From assembly GCF_018320785.1 (NCBI RefSeq), contig NC_054866.1, forward strand, positions 30,915,000 through 30,978,999: a stretch of DNA of 64,000 bases, in the 5' to 3' direction. The notes beneath the pieces are model-generated. The model was not told the origin of the DNA. It searched no databases and saw nothing but the letters and a program-made list of their open reading frames with translations. A program made the translations under genes and the position numbers. Origin of the DNA: Cheilinus undulatus. Its lineage: Eukaryota > Chordata > Actinopteri > Labriformes > Labridae. Shown here one piece after another: positions 1 through 13,015 of this stretch. Every line of letters starts with the position of its first letter. Positions within the stretch are counted from its first letter, which is position 1.

Positions 1-720
1 ATAAATCCCATAGAATCTAATTATGAAAATGGGGGATATTTCAGCTCATTGTTCAGCAGCCATCCTTTCCCAGGAGCTGGCAGAAGCAATTATCGTCTCA
101 CACTGACCCATACACAAGCATGCCTGCTTCTCTAACAATGTTGTTTACAACAAGTGCAAATCCAGGCTGAGTGCAGCAGAGCTGGCCCGCAATGGCTGTT
201 ACTGGGCGCCAGTAAAGCGCCACATGTGAGGCTGAGAGAGAGAGAGGCCGTCTGATCCAATGAATGGACAGTTATTTATGAGGAGGGAGCAGGAAAAAAG
301 GAGTCAGGTGGGGAGTATGCTGTGCCCCAGTGGACATCAGTAATCCTCACTTCATTATTGCTGTACTGTGATGTGCTGCATGACGAGACAGCTACAGGGC
401 CCTCGAACGGCTCTCTGTTCCCCTCTGCATGCAGAGCAGTGTGGCACAAAGTCCCAAAGTGACTGCACTAATGTCCTACTTCACTGCACTTTATTCATGC
501 AAAGACTTGTCAGGAAACGTAGAAAACACAGTCATACGAATGTCATTTTCCATATTCTGTCCACATTTCCATGAAATCTTTCAGTCCATATGGCACAAAA
601 ATACCACACTTGCGTTAAGAAAATATATTTTCAACTTTCAAACATTTCTTTTCTTCAGTCCAGTGAAATAGATATACATGTAAAGCAGGTCCGGCCTTAC
701 TGCTGTAAGGAAAGACGTGA

Positions 721-3081
<2,361 letters not shown>

Positions 3082-3188
3082 CAGCTGCTTGGATGTATGT
3101 TTTTATTCTGTGAAATGTAAAGCACATGTATAGTTTGTTGGTATTTTGTTGCATCCTGCCACAGAGATAATGGATTTGATGCACTAGA

Positions 3189-3194
3189 ATTAAA
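3189..3194 (+). terminator. candidate poly(A) signal of hepacam (ATTAAA)
   Basis: ATTAAA lies 108 bases after the stop codon. A canonical AATAAA at 3528-3533 could serve as a distal site. Neither is proven. Confidence 0.35.
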
Positions 3195-3539
3195 GATGGG
3201 TTCCCTTTCAGCTAACTCTTTGTCTTTATATTTCATTATTTATCATCTCTCTACAGCTATGCACATTTCCATTCTCTTTTGATGACACTTTATCACGTTA
3301 AATGTAAAATTATTTCCAACAGCATGTAGTATGTCATGTATATGAAGGTGACAGTGAAGATTGAAAACTCTGGTATATACAGTATTTTGCAACTTTATAA
3401 AGATTTTTGGGAAATTTTGTTAAGAAAACTGTACATATGTAAGTTAAAAGTTTCAGGACTGATGTTTTTCTCTCTGGTTGTTTTTCTTAAACCACAAAGT
3501 CTATTAGGTCACTGTAAATCCTTAGGTAATAAAACTGTT

Positions 3540-4738
3540 GAAATAGTTTGTGGTTTGTCATCAGTTTTTAAATGTGGTGACCAGGACCGTGAAAAAAACA
3601 TTACAGACTGTCATTGGTGTTTTCTGTGTTATGTATGTGGATTTTACATATTAACATGAGTAATACCAAAGCAAAGAAATGTTTTACTCTCTGTAGTCTG
3701 CCTGGAGGAAGCTAAAAGTACTTTGTCAATTTAGAGTGCAAGTGCAATACTATTTCAGTCCATTAGGTGTCACCCTCACATTTCTATGCCAATGCACAGT
3801 TTAAATGATGAGTTCTTAAAGGGAACCCTGCATATATTTACTAGATTAACTTAAGTATTTTATGAGAATTCTACAAACACATTACATTCAAACATTTTGG
3901 ATAAAAAATAGATTCACATAGGCTGCCCTTGTTGTTCAATGCCCTATGGGTAGTAGTAGCAGTAGATGTTTTATTCAGTCGTAGCACAAGTTCCAAATAT
4001 TTCCCACAGTTTAGACATTTTTGACAAAGTCAGTAGTCATGTATTGAGCCGTAACTTAAAAGGTAGACAGAAGCAAACTGCTTGTAAAGGCAAATCCTGT
4101 ATTCTTATCAAATTAAGCTACCAACTTCTAAGAATGCAAAGAAAAATAACAGAGAAATCAATCACACCTATGAGCTTCAAAAATAGATTTACAAAACATT
4201 TTCTTAAAAACAAAAATGAATTACATGTTTTTAAATGTGTAGGCATGTATGTAGGCATTATTCAAGAGTTTACCCCCTGCAGTAGAAACACATGTCCTTT
4301 TGAGATTTCAGATTTTTTTTTTTTTTTTAATGGGACAGTATGCATTAATGGATATTTACATGTAAATATATGGGATTATAGCCCGGTGGCTAACCTGGAT
4401 CTCTGTGAGCATAGTACTCAGCTTTATTTATAATACATATGGATCATTTTTGCAGTTTTATTATTGAATTCATGGTTGTTTTAAAGGTAGAGCCCCACAA
4501 TTCCACATGTTAAGATATAAAAGGAACACTTAATGGGTAACAGATTAAATGCAAAGCCTTATAATTTAACATATTTCTGGATGTATATAGAAATGCTACT
4601 GACTTTGAAATACTGCTTTTGTGTCTTGTTTTCATGTTAACTTAGTGATGTCAAATGGTTGCATTTAGGGATGTTGGAGTTTAGGGAAGTTGGAACCATG
4701 TCTTCAGTTTGGTGATATGTCAACAACAGTTAGGAGCC
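3540..4738. other. intergenic, no gene seen
   Basis: AT-rich sequence after hepacam. It has a run of 17 T near 4312 and a chance 155-codon frame (3966-4433) with no recognisable domain. Confidence 0.5.
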
Positions 4739-4916
4739 AGGGGCGCAGATGGCGTAGAGGTTGTGTCCCATGAATGCAGGAAGCCCAGTTTCAAGGCCGG
4801 TCTGTGGCTCTATCGCAGTGTGTCATTTCGCACTGCCTCATCCCTGTTCTGGGCTCTACTCACTGCCATAATTCTACAATAAAGGAAAATGCCCCAAAAA
4901 TTCATCTTTTAGAAAT
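4739..4916 (+). repeat. tRNA-derived SINE of teleost type
   Basis: The head reads GGGGCGCAGATGGCGTAGAGG, resembling a tRNA A box, and is followed by a B-box-like TTTCAAGGCC. The body then runs to AATAAAGGAAAATGCCCC and an A-rich end. The minus-strand copy at 50441-50610 aligns along its whole length, which confirms an interspersed family. It is decayed and presumably inactive. Confidence 0.7.
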
Positions 4917-5386
4917 CAAAAACAATCTTAGGATGAAAAAGCAGAGCACGCTGCAAGGCGGAATTGTCAAATGGAGGGCTGAGGACCATCTGCTGAAAAT
5001 AAAACAAACTTTCACTTTCTGTAACTTTCTGTAAAGGTATTATCAAGTATCCATATTTGTACACAGTAATGATGACTGCATGAATCTAAGACATTTTTCT
5101 TGGACTGAAAAAATTTGGTATCAGTGCATCATGAGTGACATTCTTCTTCATCCTAAATCTTTCCAATTGTATTTACCTTAGTCTTCAAGGCACTATCTTT
5201 TTCCCTATTGGCCTTTGCACAAAAATTGGATTCAGCTTAAATTAAAAGCGCTTTGAGGATGACACTACACTACTACTGCAACCATTTGACATCACTTCCT
5301 AGAATGCATTACACAACAATGTCATGTGAACTTTGCTGTATTTTTTGGCCTTCTCATAAGAAATTAGATGCCAAATTTGTAAAAAG

Positions 5387-5431
5387 AAACAAACAAACAA
5401 ACAAACAAAACAAATGAATAAATAAATAAAT
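5387..5431 (+). repeat. microsatellite (AAAC)n then (AAAT)n
   Basis: Simple tandem tetranucleotides, AAAC changing to AAAT, possibly the decayed tail of a retroposon. Confidence 0.85.
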
Positions 5432-5868
5432 TATGCTCAAATTTGTGTAATTACAAACAAATTGCATTTTGGACCTTTTATGGATCAAAACATTTCTGAA
5501 ACGGGACACATCAAACATGTTTTGCTCAGTTACAGAAAGGCATGTATGCGTACATTTCTACCCATTTTTTCCAAGATAGTATGGAAATGTTGGTCATTTC
5601 TTAAAGATTTACCCCCATTTTCTTGGGAAAACAAGCATTGTTATCCCAAGAAAAGATGATCAATAAGTCAAAATCTAGAGAAATTTACTAAGATGTTCTT
5701 GTTATCACAGGATATCTACGTAAACTTTTTAAAAAGTATGGATATGTATTAGACATCATACACTCTAAAGAGTGTATCTGAGTGTCTGGTGAAGTAGTGT
5801 CATTTTTAGCATAAATCTAATCCAGTTTTGTGCTTAAGTGGCAGCAGTTTACTTTTGTGGGCTTTTTA

Positions 5869-6562
5869 CCTCCACCAAGGAGGTTATGTGATCGGGTGGG
5901 TTTGTTCGTTTTCTTAGTTAGTTTGTTAGCAACATAACTCAAAAAGTCATGGACAGATTTTCATGAAATTTTCAGGAAATGTCAGAAATGGCATAAGGAA
6001 GAACTGATTAGATTTTGGGACTGATCCGGATCACCGTCTGGATCCAGGTATTTTTTAAAGGATTCTTTACTATTGGGAGATAGGGCTAAAGACGGAGGTC
6101 TGCGCTGTTACCACTTTACACCAGGAGATGGCGGACATGAGTAACTTCAATCCCAGCAACATTTTTTGGTGTGTTTCTATTCAAAGCTTTGGAGTTGACA
6201 GAGTTTGAAAGATGCATGCCCGGTCGAGTAGACGAGCCGGAGCATAACAGAGAGAAAGACAGTGAATTGTAGCGAGAGTACTCACAATGCTGGGAGGAAT
6301 CGAGGAATATTCACCCTCTGCCATGACTTCCAGTCATCCGGTGAGACCATGGGTGCTTCCGCCATGACAGTCCACACATAACAAAGCCAATGCTTTGCCT
6401 TACTGTGTCTCCACCCCACCAGGGAGGGAGTAATCGGCGAATTCGATTTTGGGAGAGATCTGGATCACCGTCTGGATCCAGGAATGTTTTTAAAGGATTC
6501 TTCACTATTGGGAGATAAGGCTAATGGTGGAGGTCTGCACTCTCTGAGTGCTTTTCTAGTTC
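5869..6562 (+). repeat. interspersed repeat starting CTCCACCAAGGAGGTTATG
   Basis: A repeat common in fish genomes. It begins with the CCTCCACCAAGGAGGTTATG block and ends in GAGTGCTTTTCTAGTT. The module with GATCACCGTCTGGATCC and ACTATTGGGAGATA occurs twice inside it (about 6026-6090 and 6460-6530). A minus-strand copy is at 34170-34425 and a related diverged one at 33615-33905. No coding capacity is seen; it is probably a non-autonomous DNA element. Confidence 0.6.
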
Positions 6563-7044
6563 AACATGAAATTGCGAGTTGTTCCTTTAACACAGAGCTA
6601 TAAAAGTTTAATTTCTTTGTGTCTGATGTCACAATGTACACTTATTTCAAACCTTCCCTCAGTTGGAGCTGAACTGCCATTTCCTTGTTGCTGGCTGGAC
6701 TGAAAAGAACTGCGAATTGTGTAAGGTAAAACAAAATAACAAGAAAAAGTTGTATTTTTAAGATTAAAAAACATGTTGCATTCAAATGACCCGTCCAGAT
6801 TGTTTAGTCTGTACTGCTTCATTTAAAATGATCACACAGCCATACCAGCCATCTGAATTTGAAAGCCATGCAAACTATAATTGAAGCATGTTTAAGATTA
6901 GCCTGTCATTATTAAAACATTATACCCTTACAGCAGTTGTTTTTCCTTTTGTAATTTTAAGTGAGATCAGCTGCCCACCAGAGAGCCCCCATGCCTCACT
7001 GCTGTAAATCAGTTTGCTTGGGGGCAGGGTTTCCTGGGTGTTTG

Positions 7045-7445
7045 CTTAATCTGCAGAGTTTTTCCAGAATACCTTTTTGCATTAGACACTTTTGCACCAT
7101 GAGGGAAGTTATTGACTCAGTTAGATAAGTCTCACTTGTGGGCACCAATAAACATAATCTGTAGAAAAAGGCACTGAACTCTTTGGAGGTGTACTTCCTA
7201 AATGATGCATGTTTTTCAGTCTTTCACTGTAAGACTGTAAAGTCAAAGGCTGTTAAAAAAACAGTCAGAGTTAATAGGATACATTTTTAGGTTTTAGAAA
7301 GCAGTACTCAATCACTTTGAGCGTTTCTTAAAATTGCACTTAAATTATTTGACAATCATTACTTAATCTGAAGAGTTTTCCCAGAATGCCTTTGGGCATT
7401 TCACACTTTTGCACCATGAGTGAAGTTATTGACTCAGGAGGAGTC
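7045..7445 (+). repeat. direct duplication, ~85-bp unit, 317 bp apart
   Basis: The block from CTTAATCTGCAGAGTTTT at 7045 recurs at 7362 with few changes, including CACTTTTGCACCATGAG and GAAGTTATTGACTCAG in both. This is either a local tandem duplication of ~317 bp or two relics of one repeat. Confidence 0.6.
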
Positions 7446-7479
7446 CTTCTTTGGGGAGCAACCATAAGCTACACTGAAT

Positions 7480-10249
7480 GGTAGTCTGAACATGATGGGA
7501 GAGGTTCTCCTGGTACAACACTTACCTGTCAGTTATTCTCATCTGTGGTCACTTAAGTTGATGTACCTTTAGAAGCACAGGTGTTCAAGATTGGAGTATG
7601 AGACAGAAATGCAAAACTACTTAAACAAGTCTTTTCAAGTTGGATTTAAACTTAATTTTAAGTGTTGGAAAGTTTCCACAGTGAAGTTAACCTAACATAA
7701 ATGTACAAGTAAAATTGGCTTGAAATGAAAATAGCTGAAAGGAACTGTGTTAAAACAACTTTGTTCATTTGAGCTGGGAAAACTATATTCAATTGTGTGT
7801 TACCACTTGAAGTAATTTTTTTTTAAGTTCAGCCAATATTTCCCCTTTTTTCAGTGTCAACCCTTTTTTTGACCATATTTTTCCTGGCACTTACTCACGA
7901 CCCACACTACTTATAAATTTTCCTTGATGGCATCAATGAGCAACTGAAGACTGATGAAGGAGTACATCCTACTCTTTAAATGACATTCAGAAGTCACAGA
8001 GAATCAAGCCATTTATAATCCTTACAATCAGTCTTTGATTAATATTTGCCATACAGTGATTTGGCCCTCAACTGATTTTCCATCTCATCTCATCTTGATT
8101 GTGACAAACAAACAAGTAGCTTTACCTTTTATGGTAATAGTGCCACAAAATAATGGAAATAATTATATGTTATTAGCTTTGTTTTCCTGCATATTGTGGG
8201 GAGGGAAGCATGAAATGAAAAAGCAAAAGAAGAAAGAATTAAAGGTGTGTTGAACTACATTGAGGTGTGAGGTAAAAGCTTGTGAAAGATTGTTCTGATG
8301 CAGACATACACAGGAGCCTGATCCATCACATTATCAGAATAATTTGTTCCCTTCAGAGGTCCAGCTGGACATCTTTTGTCATGAAAATCTGCAGGATTTC
8401 ATGTATCTGCTTTAATCCTAAAATCTCCCTTCCCTTCCTGAAGGTGTGACGAGTCTTGTCGTTACATAAGCATATCAGATCTGGCTGTTTTGATCTGGGC
8501 TTTGCTTTCTTTGTTCTTTTTGAAACAAAATTTATTCATTGGCACACAGGCTCATGAATACACAAGCAGCATCATGGACACAGACATGCAAGCAAACAAT
8601 CGTGCATAATCATTTGTGATGTACAGTAAGCAGAAAAATTAAATGTCCAAGCATAATGAAAGTGGGCCATTCTTTTGGGGCTTTGAAACAGCTTTTAATT
8701 GATTTGTATCTTACATCGTCTCTTAGTCATACAGTCTGCCTGTCGTGTAACACCTCTCCTCCAGTGTGTCAGAGGAGCCTGGAAGCCGAGGCTCTAATTA
8801 AACCCTTGGGATCAAGATCACATCTGTGTGCGCACAGTTCACGAGTATGTGTCTGTGCATGGGGAGGTGCTGTACTATGAGTTGAATAGAGATGATGTAT
8901 GAAGCTCTTCAGCTGTAATTAATTACCTCCTTTCTCCTGCCTGGTTGGGCATTCTCACCAATGCCCTTGTTCACACCAACCTGTTGAAACGTTATTCCCA
9001 GTAGAGAGGGGTGTCCATATTGTTGGAAAGCTCTTATCTAGCTTTTTTCAGCGTGACGGGTCAGGACCAGCGGTCTATAACAGGTAGGTGGCTGGTAGAG
9101 TCCTCACTCTGTGAATAGAGACCTACTAGCAAATAAAAAGTACTGTTCGTGGCTAAGAACAAAACAAACATGGCACACATTTTCCCATTAATGAAAACAA
9201 TAAACATGGTTTTCAAGTCACTGAAACTCCTACTCATCAAACTACTAATACCTGCATGAAAAGACTTGCCCCAGTTCAAATACTGTCAACTGTTGGCTGT
9301 TCCAACTGTGTCTGAGGAGTGTGACCAAAAAGTGGTGAGTAGCACCTTGAATTAGAAAAAGGCACTTAACTGTGGTGTTTTAACAGTGACTTCATAGTGC
9401 TGACTAGGCTGTCTGCTCTCTAGGAACACTGGAAATAGATGGTGGAAAAAAGGCTTTCAGTTGACAAAAGTAGTGAGCAAGATAACAGCAGCTAGCGCTA
9501 ATGAGTTAACAGTAACCATAAAACACGTGCCTGTTGATTGCTGGCTGCTGAGTACTTCATGATGATTGCTGAGGTTGATTAGGCCTTCAAGTGGAACTTG
9601 GAAAGATGCGAGGTCAAGGCTTGAATTCATGTACAGGAAAAGCTCTGTATTCAAGTGGTGAGTGAATGGGATCACTGCTGCTAGACAATGGCAACACTGG
9701 CCCAACATGATGTGTGTTTTCCACCTGGCTTCCTATATAGAAACCAAACAATACATTATATCTGTTTCAGCTCCAGGTTGAGTTACAAGAGGCAACACAA
9801 CTCAGGTGACAATCTTAACACTGACATAAGATCCCTTTGGTCCCATATGTGGCCAAAAACTGAAGCTGACTGCATTCATTTGGACTGTCTGCATAAAAAT
9901 GGTTGCTGAGGACAAGATAGGGGTATGTAATCTTACAAATCAATGGATTGGCCAGATTCTATGTCTCTCATCAGGCAGACCCATCTTGCAAAGCTTCAGT
10001 CTGAAATAATTATGCCCAGCCTAAAAAACAGACCAGACCTATCTATGTCATTTGAGGAGAATGAGGTGGCAGCTACTTGCGGGGTTTAGTTGTACTGTAA
10101 GCTGTTAACAATGGCTATCGGTGTAGCAGTTAGCTCAAATGTAGCTATGGTATAGTATCAGTTTTTTATCAGAGTTGTATCACTTTTCTTCTGAAGAGGA
10201 TTAGGGCCTGAGGTGAGGGAAAAAATGATGCTGTTCACAACGACAATGA
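7480..10249. other. intergenic between hepacam and pde9a, no gene seen
   Basis: No exon-like or RNA-gene signal was found. Around 8650-8990 the sequence is less AT-rich, repeat-free and contains homeodomain-type TAATTA cores, so it could hold a regulatory element (weak inference). 9000-9950 contains only short chance frames. Confidence 0.35.
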
Positions 10250-10375
10250 AGTCCAAATGATCAGAAAAAAGTCGAAATGTTGAGAATAAAGTTGAAATTT
10301 TGGGAAACAAAGTTGAAATACAATTCAAGGGAAAAAAAACATTTTGAGAATAAAGTCAAACCTAATTAGACCAGA
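10250..10375 (+). repeat. degenerate short tandem repeat (GAGAATAAAGT unit)
   Basis: Imperfect copies of a ~20-25 bp unit resembling TTGAGAATAAAGTTGAAATT. The visible copies are at about 10255-10375. Confidence 0.6.
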
Positions 10376-10559
10376 AAAAGCAGAACTGTATCAATGAACT
10401 TGTGAAACTATATTTTAGAACTGGATGAACAACAAAGATGTTATTTCTCTTTTAGCTCATAAACACAGAGTGGTTGCCTACCATATAATGTCTGTTTAAA
10501 ATACTTTTTGGAAAAATATGTTATGAGCCAGCTAGTATGCAAAGCAAGCCTAGCTGGTT

Positions 10560-11551
10560 CAAATCAAGAGACTTTTAACAACAGTGCAGTGAGGGGACCA
10601 AACGCTGGGGTGGTAGAGGAAAATTGTCCCATTCTTGTCTGAAGTAGGATTCATGCTGCACAACAGTCCTGGGTCTTCTTTGCAGGATTATTCCCTTGAT
10701 CATTTGAAAATGTTTCAGTCGGTGAAAGGTCTGAACTGCAGGCAGGCCAGTTCAGTGCCATAGGAACTAACTTAACCCCAGACCATTAGAGATGCAGCTG
10801 TTCACTAATACCAATCTTGATGGTCCCTTCTAAGAAATTTTGACTTATCTGACCCCAGAACAGTTTTCCATCTTGCCTCAGTCTATTTTAAAAAAACAGC
10901 AATATTTCTGTTTTGTGTTCACACATGGCCTCTTCTTTGCATGATACAGCTTTAACTTGTATTTGTGGATGGCATGATGAACTGTGTTAACAGACAATGA
11001 TTTCTGAAAGTGTTTCTGACCCCATACAGTGATGGCCAGCACCGAATCATGCCTGTTTTTAATGCAGTGTCATCAGAGGGCCTGAAGATCACCAGCATCC
11101 GTTACTGACCTTCAGCCTTTTCCAAGGCACACAGAGATTTGTACAGATTCTCTAAATCTTTTGACACTATGTTCTGTAGATGGTGGGATATTCAAAGTAT
11201 CGCAATGCTATGTTGAAGAACTTTTTCCTGAAACTGTTCCATGAATTTTAGATGCATTTTTTTGGCAGATTAATGAATTTTCACCCAGCATTACTCCTGA
11301 GAGATTCTGGATGTCTTAAAGGCTCCTTCTATATCCAGCCAAACTGACCTGTTACCAATCAACCTAATTAGTTGTAAAATGTCCTTCTAGCTGCCTTACT
11401 TTTATGTTGCCCTGTCTGTACTTCTTGGAGATGTGTTGCTACCATCAAATTCAAAGTGAGCTTCTATTTTTCATGAAATGGCAACATGTCCCTATTTCAA
11501 CATCAAATTTATACAGTGCTCCAAATTTTTTGAAATTGAGGTTGTGTTTGT
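10560..11551 (-). mobile_element. relic of a teleost DNA transposon
   Basis: The region resembles, along nearly its whole length, a repeat widely seen in fish. Recognisable blocks are the CCCATTCTTGTCTGA segment, TGAACTGTGTTAACAGACAATG, CTGACCTGTTACCAATCAAC with CTAATTAGTTG, and a right end near CCAAATTTTTTGAAATTGAGGTT that looks like a decayed TIR. The implied transposase frame runs on the minus strand but is full of stops. I do not assign the superfamily with certainty. Confidence 0.5.
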
Positions 11552-12487
11552 TTCTCTAGTAGGAATATTTTTGGGAATGTTATCATATCTAAAATACATT
11601 TTAAACATATGAGTGATGCGTTTTCTTCTGATTGGAAAAATCCAAAATCAATTGATTATCATAGAGCAATAAAAAATCCCATTCCCTTAAATTGGCCACA
11701 ATATTTCATAAACGCTTGTGTTTTCTCTATATTTATGTGATCCTTAAATGAGTAAATCATTTCTAAAAATAAAAATGGGCCTTGAAAATCTCCTCAAGTG
11801 CTCAGCTGAACTCGTCTGACCAAACCATCTGCTCGACCCACTCTCAGCCGTGGAGTGGATGAGTGGACTGGGGGTGATAACACGCTCACACATAAACGTG
11901 ACTGAAATAAATAAACAAAAATACACATAAATAAATATTTTGTCCATACACAAGTGTTCATGCAATTGCCATGCATGTGCAGCTCAGTAGCTGACAGAAT
12001 AAACAACTCTGCCTATGAAATTATAGGTCAACCTTGGTTAGAAGTGGAGGCCCCCTAATAAGAAATATTTTTCAATAATTTTATCATTGGGTGCTCTTAT
12101 CAGTGTTTTGTTTGTGCCTGCTTGTCTTCAAGGTACACAGTAATCACTTTTTCCACAGAACATTGGTGTAATACAGTTTTAAAACCAGGTTTCAATCAGA
12201 TAACAGTGCAGTAAACACTTTAGCTTCAATATTTGCTACAGGGGAAATTTTTTTCTCCTTTGAAACAGTTAATTCAAGGATGTAGATAAGGACTGGTGTA
12301 GTTCAAAACACTGCACCACTTAAGACATTCGTTTTTTTTCTCTCTCTCTCCATAGAAACAGTCCCTAAGCAACCATTAGAGTGCGAGTTGTGTTCATAGT
12401 ACTCCATGCCCCCTCAGCTCCCTAATACATACCCTTCCTCACCTTCTCCATCACTCACATCCTCTCTCTCTCTCTCTTCCCCTGTAG
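11552..12487. other. intergenic upstream of pde9a; candidate promoter region
   Basis: There is no gene. From 12330 the sequence turns pyrimidine-rich and contains CTAAGCAACC (about 12365-12374), reminiscent of an RFX half site, and a CT microsatellite near 12463. If the leader exon at 12488 is internal, the true promoter lies further left. Confidence 0.3.
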
Positions 12488-12596
12488 CTCTTCTTTTGTG
12501 CGTTTGTATCTGAGTGTCTGTATGTTAGTCAGCTACATCCTCAGCACCTGGGACATTACCTCCAGGTTTCAGCGGGGAAGCTGCATCGCTGACTCT
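12488..12596 (+). other. pde9a: probable 5' leader exon of pde9a with upstream ORF
   Basis: A pyrimidine tract and CCTGTAG precede 12488, and a strong donor GTGAGT starts at 12597. The exon would splice to 12882. An ATG at 12522 opens a frame that continues for 25 codons, crosses that junction and stops two codons later (27 residues), upstream of the real pde9a ATG. The exon is inferred from splice signals only. Confidence 0.4.
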
Positions 12597-12881
12597 GTGA
12601 GTTTTACCAATCTGTAGCTGCTGCTTTACAAAAAAATTGTTTATTTTGGCTTTTTTAATCTGCATTTCACTTTTGTTATTGTTGTTGTTCTTGTTGTTGT
12701 TTTCAATAGAAAGTTAGACGTCATTTTAGAATCTGGCTAAAAATTTTGAGCATTGCAAAAGTAGTTGTCTTCTTGTGTTGCCTTTACAAAAATTTTCCCC
12801 GGTGAATTCTTAAACTGTACTATCTTCATATATAAATCTCACCTTGTTCGTGTCTTTCTTTGCTGTTTCCTCCCTCCTCAG

Positions 12882-13015
12882 ATTTGCTGATCAGGGCTCT
12901 AAGCCAGAATTTCTGCAGGTGTATAAGAGAGGAGAGGGAGGTCAACATGGGCTCCAGCTCCTCCTCCTATGCCCCCAAAACCATTTACCTGGAAGTGGAT
13001 GGGAAAGTGCAAAAG
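12882..13015 (+). CDS. pde9a: pde9a exon with start codon ([11 protein letters not shown])
   Basis: The acceptor is CCTCCTCAG before 12882. The ATG at 12947-12949 opens [20 protein letters not shown], matching human [20 protein letters not shown], which fixes the start. The donor is GTAGGT at 13016. The frame reads on into the intron, so longer frames here are not real proteins. Confidence 0.9.

Noticed and set aside
3966..4433. 155-codon frame after hepacam
   Set aside because: No domain, low-complexity Lys/Asn/Phe composition, and it crosses a 17-T run.
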